DNA of 64,000 nucleotides from Saccharopolyspora galaxeae. GTDB taxonomy: Bacteria; Actinomycetota; Actinomycetes; Mycobacteriales; Pseudonocardiaceae. The DNA lies in the NCBI RefSeq assembly GCF_016526145.1, contig NZ_JADDUE010000003.1, forward strand, positions 372,001 through 436,000, read 5' to 3'. Of this stretch, positions 30,988 to 41,530 are shown piece after piece (the stretch's first letter is position 1; each line of letters starts with the position of its first letter). The notes beneath the pieces are model-generated. The model searched no databases and was not told the origin of the DNA. It worked only from the letters and a program-made list of their open reading frames with translations. The position numbers were made by a program, and so were the translations under genes.

Positions 30988-32199
30988 ATGCTCGACGTGG
31001 TGGACGTGCTCATCGTGGGGGCCGGCCCGGCGGGCCGGGCGGTCGCCGCGGCGTGCAGCGACACCGGCCTCGACGTGAGCGTGGTGGCACCGGCGCCGCG
31101 CAACGTCTGGCCGCACACCTACGGCTCCTGGCTGGACGAACTTCCCACCTCGGTGCCGCGTTCCGCGCTGGCCGCGGTCACCCCGGTGATGCGCGCGATC
31201 GGCACGACCGAGCACGAGCTCGACCGGGCATACGCCGTGCTGGACAACACGGCGCTGTGGAAGCACCTGTGGCGTTCCGACGTCGAGGAGGTCACCGGCC
31301 GGGTGGTGGCCGCCGAGCACGGTCCGACCGGTTCGACGGTGCGGCTCAAGGACGGCAGGCGGCTGGCCGCGGCGACCGTCGTCGATGCCAGCGGTGCCGC
31401 GCGGGTGCTGTCCGGCGGGCGTCCGGCGCGGACTCCCGCGCAGCAGACCGCGGTGGGGGTGGTGCTCGACGCGGCAGCGGCGGAACCGCTGTGCCCACCG
31501 GGGGCCGGAGTGTTCATGGACTGGCGCGCCGCGCCCGACACCAAGGGCGGCTGGCCGACCTTCCTGTACTGCGTCCGCCTCGGCGGCGACCAAGTGCTGC
31601 TGGAAGAGACCTCGCTGGCCCGGCGGCCCGCGCTGCCGCTGACCCTGCTGCGCAAGCGCCTGCACGGGCGGCTGGAGGCGGCGGGCATCACCGCGCCCGG
31701 CAACGCACCCGAGGAGCGGGTCCGCTTCCCCGTCGACGACCCGCTGCCCCGGCCCGGCCGCGTGGTGTCGTTCGGCGCGTCCGGCGGGCTGGTGCACCCG
31801 GCGAGCGGGTTCAGCGTCGCCAGCGCGCTGCGGCACGCCCCGTGGGTCGCCGCTGCGCTCAGCGCCGGACTGCCCGCCGGATCCGCCGCCGCTGCCAAAG
31901 CGGCCTGGTCGGTCCTGTGGCCCCCGCGCGCCGCGGCCACGCACGCATTGCGCAGGCGCGCGCTGCGCTCGCTGCTGCAGTTCCCGCCCGAGCTGGTACC
32001 GGAGTTCTTCGAAGTCTTCTTCTCCCTGGACGAGCAGCAGCAAGCGGCGTTCCTGGCCGCCGACCACGACCCGGCGGGCACGGTCGCGACGATGAGCGCG
32101 CTGTTCCGGCGGGCACCCTGGCCGATCCGGCGGCGGCTGATCGCGGGCGGCTTCGGCCCGGGCTGGGGCGACGCTCAGCACGGCTTCGGCGGAAGCTGA
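30988..32199 (+). CDS. Lycopene cyclase family flavoprotein
   Basis: A 403-aa FAD/NAD(P)-dependent protein of the CrtL/CrtY group. The dinucleotide motif GAGPAG is at residues 11-16. QVLLEETSLARRP and the closing GLVHPASGFSVASALRHAP are the hallmark segments of lycopene cyclases. Family members convert lycopene to cyclic carotenes without net redox change. No crtE, crtB or crtI gene is nearby, so it either works with a distant carotenoid cluster or has another substrate. ATG start at 30988; an adjacent GTG-GTG pair could also be used. Confidence 0.82.
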   Translation: MLDVVDVLIVGAGPAGRAVAAACSDTGLDVSVVAPAPRNVWPHTYGSWLDELPTSVPRSALAAVTPVMRAIGTTEHELDRAYAVLDNTALWKHLWRSDVEEVTGRVVAAEHGPTGSTVRLKDGRRLAAATVVDASGAARVLSGGRPARTPAQQTAVGVVLDAAAAEPLCPPGAGVFMDWRAAPDTKGGWPTFLYCVRLGGDQVLLEETSLARRPALPLTLLRKRLHGRLEAAGITAPGNAPEERVRFPVDDPLPRPGRVVSFGASGGLVHPASGFSVASALRHAPWVAAALSAGLPAGSAAAAKAAWSVLWPPRAAATHALRRRALRSLLQFPPELVPEFFEVFFSLDEQQQAAFLAADHDPAGTVATMSALFRRAPWPIRRRLIAGGFGPGWGDAQHGFGGS

Positions 32200-32418
32200 C
32201 CCGCGCTGCGCCGATCTGCGGTACACGTTTACACCGCCCGCAGCAGGGCGACTACCTGCGGGAACCGCTCGGCAACGCGGTCCGGTGCAACCGGCGAACG
32301 GTCCTGCGCTGCTGTGTTGGTGCCCACAGCGGCGGCGCGGGATGGGTGCTGGTGGCGTGCGAGTCGCGCTAGGTTGTGCTGCGGCAACCCTGTCGCCCTC
32401 GGACGAGGAGCAGCTGAG

Positions 32419-32439
32419 ATGTCGGTGAACAGGTCGTGA
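32419..32439 (+). CDS. Possible 6-codon upstream ORF (MSVNRS)
   Basis: GAGGAG, eight bases of spacer, ATG and a TGA after six codons, 19 bases before the next gene's ATG. It has better ribosome-binding spacing than many real genes here. It may be a translational leader for the cyclic-di-GMP protein or chance. Confidence 0.25.
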   Translation: MSVNRS

Positions 32440-32458
32440 ATCCGCTCGATGGAGCACC

Positions 32459-34651
32459 ATGAGTGCAGGCAACATCGACGGCGTGCTCGCGCTGGCGAAC
32501 GGAGTGCGCTTCGCGTTCCAGCCCATGATCAACGTCAAGACCGGTGGGATCGTGGCGGTGGAAGCGCTCGCCCGGCCCACCGCCGGAAGCGTGCATGATC
32601 TGTTCCGGGAGGCCGCGCGCGAGCGCAAGCTCACCGAGCTGGACGTGGCGCTGGCCTGCTCGGCACTGGGCGCGGCGGCCGAGCACGAGACGCTGCTGCC
32701 GCTGCACCTGAACCTGTTCGGCGGCACGGTCACGCACGACCTGTCCCGGCTGGACGAGCTCCGCGAGCGGCTGCGGGAAGTGGGCCGCCGGGAACACGAG
32801 ATCACCTTGGAGATCGGCCCGCCGTTCGCCCGGCTCGACCCCGAACAGCTGCTGCACGGGGTGCGGTCGCTGCGCGCGGAAGGCTTCCAGATCGCGATGG
32901 ACGGGGTCGGCCAGGGCGACGTCCCGCTGACCCTGATCGCCGACATGGACCCGGGCACGGTGAAGCTGGACCGGGGCGTGCTCGACGACCTGCCGGACTC
33001 GCAGCCGCGGCAGGCGGTGCTGGAGTCGGTTCGGCACCTGTGCGAGGCGACCGGTTCCGACCTGATCGCCGAAGGCGTCGAGAACGACCGGCAGCTCAGC
33101 GTGCTGCGGCGCAACGGAGTGCGGCTGGTGCAGGGCAACCTGCTCGCCCCGCCCGCACGGCGGCCCCCGACGACGATCACGGTGCCCGGGGTGGCCGCCG
33201 AGGTCACCGACCCGACCGGGCAGCCGCGCAACACCCTGGCCGCCGGCCCGCGAGTCACCGAGTTCCTGTCGCCTGCCACGCTGCTTTCGGTGGACGCCAC
33301 CGCCGACACGGTCCGCGGGGTGCTGGCCGACCACTCGGAGATCAGCGGCGTGGTGCTGGTCGACGAGCACAACCGGCCGCAGTTCACCATCGACCGCAAC
33401 CGCTTCCTGCTCGCGGTCACCGGCCCTTACGGGCACGCGCTGCACGCCAAGCGGCCCGCGTCCCGGCTGGCCGACGAACCCCGCGTGGTCACCACCGCGA
33501 CCACCGCGATGGAAGCGTTGAGCCTGGTCACCCGCTCCGATCAGTACCGCATGTACGACGACGCGATCGTCGTCGACGAGTCGGGGCGCTGCCTCGGCGC
33601 GGTGCGCGCCGGGCACCTCATCCGCGGTATGGCGGACCTGAAGGTGGAGGAGGCCGCCGCGCTCAACCCGCTGACCCGGCTGCCCGGCAGCGACGCCATC
33701 GCCCGCGACGTGACCCGGCGGATCGCCGCCGGTGAGGTGTTCGGGGTGAGCTGGCTGGACATCGACGGGTTCAAGACGGTCAACGACACCGTCGGGTTCT
33801 CCGCTGGCGATGACCTGATCCGCGCGATCGGGCGCGGGCTCACCGACGCGTCCACCTCGATGCCTTCGGTTCGGGTGGGTCATGTCGGTGGCGACGACTT
33901 CCTGCTGGTCGCCGATCTCGACGACCTCGTGCCGCTCGCCGAGCTGCTGCTGGATCCCGAGCGGGACGCCGGTGGCGTGCCGGTGAGCCTCTCGCTGGCC
34001 ACGCTGGTGTGCACGCAGAGCACGGTGACCAGCTACGACGAGGTGTCCCGGCTGCTGGCCCCGCTCAAGCGGGAGGCCAAGGCGCTGAGCGGCTCGAGCT
34101 GGGTGATGTCCCGGCCCGGGTCGCAGCACGTGGACGTGCTGCGCGGCAAGGGCGCTGCGCAGGGCCCGGGCGGGCGAAGCCCGGCGCAGCGCCCGGACGC
34201 CGAGCGCGAAGCCGTCCAGCAAACCGCCCGCAACGCGCAGGACGCCGTTGCGAACGCGGCCGGGAACGATGCGGGTCGAGCCGCTGCGCCGGACGGCACG
34301 CGCGGTGCTCCCGGCGCTGCGAACCACGCGGATCGTCCGCAGCCGTCCAGCGCACCGCCCGCCGCGAAGCCGGGGCCGCAGTCCTCCATGCCGGACGGGC
34401 CCGCTCGTCCACCGTCCGCGCCGGGCGGGAATCCGCACGTACCGCAGCCGCAACCGGGCGGGAATCCGCGGGCGCCGCAGCACGTGCCGTCGAACGCCGT
34501 GCCCGCTGCTCAGCCGCCGAACGTGCGCCCAGCGCCGCAGCCACCGGCCGACAGCGCCGGACCGCACTCCGCACCGCCGGGCTTTCCGACGCAGGATCCG
34601 GAGGCGATGCCACCGCAGCCGACCGACTCACCTCGCGTGCAGGGCCCCTGA
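32459..34651 (+). CDS. EAL-CBS-GGDEF protein (cyclic-di-GMP related) with proline-rich tail
   Basis: A 730-aa soluble protein with an unusual order. Residues ~10-235 are an EAL domain (EAL at 35-37, LEIGPPF, LIAEGVEN and VQGNLLAPP present), but the metal-binding DDFGTG motif reads DGVGQG. Residues ~265-395 are a CBS-like pair (EFLSPATLLSVDATADTV, GVVLVDEHNRPQF, AIVVDESGRCLGAV). Residues ~400-550 are a GGDEF domain (WLDIDGFKTVNDTVG) whose active-site loop reads GGDDF near residue 476. The last ~170 residues are Ala/Pro/Gln-rich and disordered. The altered signature residues suggest one or both enzymes are weak or serve as receptors. ATG has GGAG upstream. Confidence 0.85.
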   Translation: MSAGNIDGVLALANGVRFAFQPMINVKTGGIVAVEALARPTAGSVHDLFREAARERKLTELDVALACSALGAAAEHETLLPLHLNLFGGTVTHDLSRLDELRERLREVGRREHEITLEIGPPFARLDPEQLLHGVRSLRAEGFQIAMDGVGQGDVPLTLIADMDPGTVKLDRGVLDDLPDSQPRQAVLESVRHLCEATGSDLIAEGVENDRQLSVLRRNGVRLVQGNLLAPPARRPPTTITVPGVAAEVTDPTGQPRNTLAAGPRVTEFLSPATLLSVDATADTVRGVLADHSEISGVVLVDEHNRPQFTIDRNRFLLAVTGPYGHALHAKRPASRLADEPRVVTTATTAMEALSLVTRSDQYRMYDDAIVVDESGRCLGAVRAGHLIRGMADLKVEEAAALNPLTRLPGSDAIARDVTRRIAAGEVFGVSWLDIDGFKTVNDTVGFSAGDDLIRAIGRGLTDASTSMPSVRVGHVGGDDFLLVADLDDLVPLAELLLDPERDAGGVPVSLSLATLVCTQSTVTSYDEVSRLLAPLKREAKALSGSSWVMSRPGSQHVDVLRGKGAAQGPGGRSPAQRPDAEREAVQQTARNAQDAVANAAGNDAGRAAAPDGTRGAPGAANHADRPQPSSAPPAAKPGPQSSMPDGPARPPSAPGGNPHVPQPQPGGNPRAPQHVPSNAVPAAQPPNVRPAPQPPADSAGPHSAPPGFPTQDPEAMPPQPTDSPRVQGP

Positions 34652-34676
34652 ATGAGGCACCGCCCGCACACGACGA

Positions 34677-34709
34677 ACGGCCCCGGCAGCGAGGTGCTGC
34701 CGGGGCCGT
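34677..34709. terminator. Perfect 14-bp hairpin terminator
   Basis: ACGGCCCCGGCAGC (34677-34690), loop GAGGT, GCTGCCGGGGCCGT (34696-34709). It separates the convergent GGDEF/EAL and suf transcription units. Confidence 0.85.
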
Positions 34710-34730
34710 CGCGTACGGAGTATCGGCCGC

Positions 34731-35177
34731 TCAGACCGTGAAGCCGAGGGCGCGGAGCTGCTCGCGCCCCTCTTCGGTGATCTTTTCCGGTCCCCACGGC
34801 GGCATCCACACCCAGTTGATGCGGAAGTCGTTGACCACACCGCCACCGGGACCGCCGGTGAGCGCGGAACGGGCCTGCTCCTCGATCACGTCGGTCAGCG
34901 GGCAGGCCGCGGAAGTCAGGGTCATGTCCAGCGTGGCGCTGTTGTCCTGCTCGACGGTCACGCCGTAGAGCAGGCCGAGGTCGACGATGTTGATGCCCAG
35001 CTCGGGGTCCACCACATCGCGCAGCGCCTCTTCGACGTCTTCCACCGCGGCGAGTTCCGCGGCAGGCGCCGGGGTCTCCGGCATGCCTTCCGCGCCGCGC
35101 TGCACGTCGGCGCCATCGGACGCACCGTGTACGGCCTCGCCCGTTTCCTTGTCCTGCACCTGGGTTTGGTCGGTCAT
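34731..35177 (-). CDS. sufT: Metal-sulfur cluster assembly factor (DUF59/MIP18, SufT-like)
   Basis: A 148-aa accessory factor of Fe-S cluster maturation. The DUF59 domain occupies residues ~48-148: VEEALRDVVDPELGINIVDLGLLY, LTSAACPLTDVIEEQ with the conserved Cys, and the end VWMPPWGPEKITEEGREQLR. The N-terminal ~45 residues are acidic and poorly conserved-looking. ATG 35177 follows GGGAG and overlaps the sufU stop codon (ATGA). It is the last gene of the suf operon, as in mycobacteria (Rv1466). Confidence 0.92.
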   Translation of the reverse strand: MTDQTQVQDKETGEAVHGASDGADVQRGAEGMPETPAPAAELAAVEDVEEALRDVVDPELGINIVDLGLLYGVTVEQDNSATLDMTLTSAACPLTDVIEEQARSALTGGPGGGVVNDFRINWVWMPPWGPEKITEEGREQLRALGFTV

Positions 35178-35635
35178 GACGCTCCCACCTCGTCGACGAC
35201 GCGCGACACGGCGTCCTTGAAAGCCATCCACCCGAGCAACGCGCACTTCACGCGCGCCGGGTACTTGGCCACCCCGGCGAACGCGATGCCGTCCTCCAGG
35301 ACGTCCTCGTCGGGCTCAACCTGCCCGCGGCCCTGCATGAGCTCGCTGAACGCGGTCTCCTTGCCCATCGCCTCCTTGACCGGCTTGCCGACCACCAGGT
35401 CGGTGAGCACCGACGTGGAAGCCTGGCTGATCGAACAGCCCTGCCCGTCGTAGGAGACGTCCTCGATGATCGCGTCGGGGCCGCTGCCGGTCAACCGCAC
35501 CCGCAGCGTCACCTCGTCCCCGCAGACCGGGTTGACCTGGAAGGACTCCGCGTCGAACGGGTCCCGCAGGCCAGTGCGGTGCGGGTTGCGGTAGTGGTCC
35601 AGGATGATCTCCTGGTACATCTGCTCGAGCTGCAT
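35174..35635 (-). CDS. sufU: Fe-S assembly sulfur-transfer/scaffold protein SufU
   Basis: A 153-aa IscU-like protein that accepts sulfur from SufS through a zinc-bound active site. The three cysteines and the Asp are present: Cys38 and Asp40 in NPVCGDEV, Cys67 in GQGCSISQAS and Cys131 in ARVKCALLGW. The spacing includes the ~20-residue insertion typical of SufU rather than IscU. ATG 35635 is used; a GTG one codon upstream is possible. It lies 15 bases after sufS and overlaps the DUF59 gene. Confidence 0.95.
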   Translation of the reverse strand: MQLEQMYQEIILDHYRNPHRTGLRDPFDAESFQVNPVCGDEVTLRVRLTGSGPDAIIEDVSYDGQGCSISQASTSVLTDLVVGKPVKEAMGKETAFSELMQGRGQVEPDEDVLEDGIAFAGVAKYPARVKCALLGWMAFKDAVSRVVDEVGAS

Positions 35636-35650
35636 CACACGTCCTTCAGT

Positions 35651-37710
<2,060 letters not shown>

Positions 37711-37758
37711 TGTGCGTTGTTCTCCTGGTGTGTGAGGAAAGTCGAGTAGGGGTGGCGC

Positions 37759-38949
37759 TCAGGCGCCGACGACGGCCAGCTCGGCCTCGATCGCGGCCTC
37801 CAGCCGCTCGCGGACCTCCGGCACGGTGATCTTCTGCAGGATCTCGCCGAAGAAGCCGCGCACCACGAGCCTGCGGGCCTGGTCCTCCGGGATGCCGCGG
37901 GACTGCAGGTAGAACAACTGCTCGTCGTCGAACCGGCCGATGGCGCTGGCGTGCCCGGCGCCTTCGATCTCCCCGGTCTCGATCTCCAGGTTCGGCACCG
38001 AGTCGGCGCGGGCGCCCTCGGTCAGCACCAGGTTCCGGTTCAGCTCGAAGGTCTCGGTGGCTTCGGCCGCCGCGCGGATCAGCACGTCACCGATCCACAC
38101 CGTGTGCGCGGAATCGCCCTGCAGCGCGCCCTTGTAGAGCACGTTGCTGCGGCAGTTCGCCTCGGCGTGGTCGACCAGCATCCGGTGCTCCAGGTGCTGG
38201 CCCTCGTCGGCGAAGTACAGCCCCAGCAGCTCGGCGTCGCCGCCCTTGTCGCCGTAGGTCACGGTGGTGTTGACCCGCACCAGGTCGCCGCCGAGGGTCA
38301 CCGCCAGGTGCCGGAACACCGCGTCCCGGCCCAGGTAGGCGTGCTCGGAGCTGACCTGGGTGGCGTCGTCGGCCCAGTCGTGCACGGACACGATCGACAG
38401 CCGCGCGGAGTCGTCCACGACGAACTCGATGTTCTCGCCCAGCACACCGGAGCCGCGGTAGTCGACCACCACGACGGCGTCGGCGAACCGCTCGGCGCGG
38501 ATCTGGATGTGCCCGTAGGCCGTCCGCCCGACGCCGGGGCCGTGCACGACGATGCTGACCGGGCCTTCCGGGCGCACCTCCTTGGGCACGGTGACGACCG
38601 TGGCCTGCTCGAACGAGCTCCACGCCTGCGCGGCGATCCGGTCGGCGGGCACGCCGCCGTTGCCGATGCGCTCGTCGTCGCGGCCAACGGTCTCCACGGT
38701 GACCTCGGAGCCGGCCTCGACCTCGACACCGATCTCGCCGGTGGCCTCGGCGGTGCCGTCGTGCAGGCCCTTGAGCCGCTTGACCGGCGTGAACCGCCAG
38801 TCCTCCTCGCGGCCGCCGGGAACCTCGAAGGCATCGACGTCGTAGGAGGTGAACCGCTGCCCGCGGGAGGACTGCGGGATCACAGTCCCCCCGTGGGAGT
38901 GCTCGCTCAGGCCGTGCTGGGCGTCGTCGGTACTGGTGGTGCTCGTCAT
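37759..38949 (-). CDS. sufD: Fe-S assembly scaffold protein SufD
   Basis: A 396-aa beta-helix scaffold subunit. Typical segments are EEDWRFTPVKRL near residue 48, a central beta-helix, LVDHAEANCRSNVLYKG with the conserved Cys/His region, AHTVWIGDVLI and the closing GIPEDQARRLVVRGFFGE. The ATG at 38949 shares one base with the sufB stop codon (TGATG). The open frame extends upstream inside sufB, but that part is an out-of-frame shadow. Confidence 0.95.
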   Translation of the reverse strand: MTSTTSTDDAQHGLSEHSHGGTVIPQSSRGQRFTSYDVDAFEVPGGREEDWRFTPVKRLKGLHDGTAEATGEIGVEVEAGSEVTVETVGRDDERIGNGGVPADRIAAQAWSSFEQATVVTVPKEVRPEGPVSIVVHGPGVGRTAYGHIQIRAERFADAVVVVDYRGSGVLGENIEFVVDDSARLSIVSVHDWADDATQVSSEHAYLGRDAVFRHLAVTLGGDLVRVNTTVTYGDKGGDAELLGLYFADEGQHLEHRMLVDHAEANCRSNVLYKGALQGDSAHTVWIGDVLIRAAAEATETFELNRNLVLTEGARADSVPNLEIETGEIEGAGHASAIGRFDDEQLFYLQSRGIPEDQARRLVVRGFFGEILQKITVPEVRERLEAAIEAELAVVGA

Positions 38950-40409
38950 CAGCCGACGGCCCCTTCCATCTGCAGCTCGATCAGGCGGTTCAGTTCCAGC
39001 GCGTATTCCATCGGCAGCTCGCGCGCGATCGGCTCGACGAAGCCGCGCACGATCATCGCCATCGCCTCGTCCTCGGTCAGCCCGCGCTGCATCAGGTAGA
39101 ACAGCTGGTCGTCGCTGACCTTGGAGACGGTGGCCTCGTGGCCCATGGACACGTCGTCGACGCGCACGTCGACGTAGGGGTACGTGTCGGAGCGGCTGAT
39201 GGTGTCCACCAGCAACGCGTCGCACTTGACGTTGGACGAGGAGTGGTTGGCGCGCTTGGCGACCTTCACCAGACCCCGGTAGGAAGTGCGGCCGCCGCCC
39301 CTGGCGATCGACTTGGACACGATCGACGAGGACGTGTGCGGAGCCATGTGCTCCATCTTCGCGCCCGCGTCCTGGTGCTGGCTCTCACCGGCGAAGGCCA
39401 CCGAGAGCACCTCGCCCTTGGCGTGCTCGCCCATCAGGAACACCGACGGGTACTTCATGGTCACCTTGGAGCCGAGGTTGCCGTCGACCCACTCCATGGT
39501 CGCGCCCTCTTCGGCCTTGGCCCGCTTGGTGACCAGGTTGTAGACGTTGTTCGACCAGTTCTGGATCGTGGTGTAGCGGCAGCGCGCGTTCTTCTTGACC
39601 ACGATCTCCACGACCGCCGAGTGCAGCGAGTCGCTGGAGTAGATCGGCGCGGTGCAGCCCTCGACGTAGTGCACGTAGGCACCCTCGTCGACCACGATCA
39701 GCGTCCGCTCGAACTGGCCCATGTTCTCGGTGTTGATCCGGAAGTAGGCCTGCAGCGGGATGTCCACGTGCACGCCCTTCGGCACGTAGATGAACGAGCC
39801 GCCGGACCACACCGCGGTGTTCAGCGCGGAGAACTTGTTGTCCCCGGCCGGGATGACCGAGCCGAAGTACTCCTTGAAGATCTCCGGGTGCTCGCGCAGG
39901 GCGGTGTCGGTGTCCAGGAACTGGACGCCCTTCTCCTCCAGGTCCTCGCGGATCTTGTGGTAGACCACCTCGGACTCGTACTGCGCGGCGACACCGGCGA
40001 CCAGCCGCTGCTTCTCCGCTTCCGGGATGCCCAGCTTGTCGTAGGTGTTCTTGATGTCCTCGGGCAGGTCCTCCCAGGTCTGGGCCTGCTCCTCGGTGGA
40101 ACGCACGAAGTACTTGATCTGCTCGAAGTCGATGCCGGACAGATCGGCGCCCCAGTTCGGCATCGGCTTGCGCTCGAACAGCCGCAGCGCCTTGAGCCGC
40201 GCTTCGAGCATCCACTCGGGCTCGTCCTTCTTGGCCGAGATCTCCCGGACGACGTCCTCGTTGAGCCCGCGGCGGGCGGACTCACCGGCGGCGTCGGAGT
40301 CGGCCCAGCCGTATTCGTAGTTGCCCAGGGTGGCGAGGGTCTCTTCTTGGCTGAGCTGGCCAGTGTTCGACACCGTGGTGGGTGTGCGCTGCTCGGCAGC
40401 GGCAGTCAT
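38949..40409 (-). CDS. sufB: Fe-S assembly scaffold protein SufB (no intein)
   Basis: A 486-aa core scaffold subunit on which clusters form. Characteristic segments include [78 protein letters not shown] and [15 protein letters not shown]. Length and continuity show that the gene lacks the intein found in several mycobacterial sufB genes. Its ATG overlaps the sufR stop codon (ATGA). Confidence 0.96.
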   Translation of the reverse strand: MTAAAEQRTPTTVSNTGQLSQEETLATLGNYEYGWADSDAAGESARRGLNEDVVREISAKKDEPEWMLEARLKALRLFERKPMPNWGADLSGIDFEQIKYFVRSTEEQAQTWEDLPEDIKNTYDKLGIPEAEKQRLVAGVAAQYESEVVYHKIREDLEEKGVQFLDTDTALREHPEIFKEYFGSVIPAGDNKFSALNTAVWSGGSFIYVPKGVHVDIPLQAYFRINTENMGQFERTLIVVDEGAYVHYVEGCTAPIYSSDSLHSAVVEIVVKKNARCRYTTIQNWSNNVYNLVTKRAKAEEGATMEWVDGNLGSKVTMKYPSVFLMGEHAKGEVLSVAFAGESQHQDAGAKMEHMAPHTSSSIVSKSIARGGGRTSYRGLVKVAKRANHSSSNVKCDALLVDTISRSDTYPYVDVRVDDVSMGHEATVSKVSDDQLFYLMQRGLTEDEAMAMIVRGFVEPIARELPMEYALELNRLIELQMEGAVG

Positions 40410-41269
40410 ACGGACTCCCCTCCGTCAGGAATCGGGGCGGTCTGCTCCCCCGCCGGTCGCCGACCGGCCGCGGGTGCTTGGTCGGTTGTGGCCGGTCCGG
40501 GGGCGACCTCGTCGGTCTCCGCACCGGTCCCGGTCGTTCGCGCGTTCCGCGTGAGCGGTACGTGCGTCGTGCATGCCGCATCGCCGTTGGCGATGGTGGC
40601 CAACCGCTGCACGTGGGTGCCGAGGACTTCGGCGAACGCCGCCGTCTCGGCCTCGCACAACTGCGGGAAGTCCGCAGCGACGTGCGCCACCGGGCAGTGG
40701 TGCTGGCAGAGCTGCTCACCGGAGGCGACGCTGCGCGTCGAGGCAGCGTAGCCCTCGCGAGTCAGTGCACCGGCAAGGACCTCGGCCCGCTCGGCCGGAG
40801 TCCGGGCGGCGGCCAGCGCCTCCCGGTGGTGTTCGACGAGTGCGGCGATCCGCTGTTCGGCGAACGACCGCACCGCCTGCTCACCGTCCGATTCGGCGAT
40901 GAACCGCAACGCCGCCACGGCCAGGTCGTCGTAGGCGTGCCCGAACCTGGCCCTGCCGACCTCGGTCAGCAGGTACAGCTTGGCGGGCCTGCCCCGGCCG
41001 CGGCGTTGCCGTGCCGAGGACTCCCTGGTGTAAGCCTCGCCCTCGGCGACCAGTGCGTCGAGGTGCCTGCGCACCGCGACGGCGCTGATCCCGAGCGCTT
41101 CGGCCACCGCAGCCGCGGTGATCGGCCCCCGCTCCAGCAGGAGGCGGGCGACCGAGTGCCGGGTGCCGCCGTCTCCGGACTGCGCGGCCGCACCCGGGGC
41201 GGTGGCGCCCTGAGCGGACTGCCCGGAGTTCGGCGCCACAGCCTGGGAAGGCGTTCCGGCGTTTTTCAC
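40406..41269 (-). CDS. sufR: Suf operon transcriptional regulator SufR
   Basis: A 287-aa DeoR/ArsR-like regulator that represses suf when it holds an Fe-S cluster. A winged HTH occupies residues ~30-110 ([35 protein letters not shown], then [13 protein letters not shown]). The cluster-binding cysteines are in [20 protein letters not shown]. The N- and C-terminal tails (~30 and ~45 residues) are low-complexity. GTG 41269 gives [10 protein letters not shown]; the frame is open upstream, but without coding character. An inverted repeat AACA-CTGA-TGTT abuts the start codon, consistent with autoregulation. First gene of the suf operon. Confidence 0.92.
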   Translation of the reverse strand: MKNAGTPSQAVAPNSGQSAQGATAPGAAAQSGDGGTRHSVARLLLERGPITAAAVAEALGISAVAVRRHLDALVAEGEAYTRESSARQRRGRGRPAKLYLLTEVGRARFGHAYDDLAVAALRFIAESDGEQAVRSFAEQRIAALVEHHREALAAARTPAERAEVLAGALTREGYAASTRSVASGEQLCQHHCPVAHVAADFPQLCEAETAAFAEVLGTHVQRLATIANGDAACTTHVPLTRNARTTGTGAETDEVAPGPATTDQAPAAGRRPAGEQTAPIPDGGESV

Positions 41270-41281
41270 AACACTGATGTT
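41270..41281. promoter_or_regulatory. Candidate SufR operator at the suf operon start
   Basis: AACACTGATGTT is an inverted repeat (AACA/TGTT, 4-nt centre) directly upstream of the sufR GTG in a locally AT-rich stretch. SufR sites in other bacteria are short inverted repeats of similar type; the match is suggestive only. Confidence 0.4.
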
Positions 41282-41530
41282 ACCTATTTCGTCCAGCCAC
41301 GCCAGAGCCAGCCCCGGCAGGTGATTCGGCTCACTCCTGTTCGCGGCTGCGCTGCGTGTTCGCCACCGCAGCGAGCATCCCGCGTTCGGCTTCCCAGCCG
41401 TTGCGCTTCGGCACCGGTCCGGCACCCGGCGGAATCGGTTGAGCCGCACGCACGACGCCGCGGGGCGCACGGCCCGGTGAAAACCGAGCCTCGACAGCCG
41501 CGACCAGCGCAACCTCTAAGCTCAGGCGTC

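Noticed and set aside
30706-33420. Open frame of ~900 codons on the minus strand across the lycopene cyclase-like and EAL/GGDEF genes
   Set aside because: Ser/Arg-rich translation with no domain; both plus-strand genes underneath have clear family motifs, so it is a high-GC shadow.
38949-40409. Possible intein in SufB
   Set aside because: SufB is continuous at 486 residues with all host segments joined; no splice-junction motifs or homing endonuclease sequence are present.
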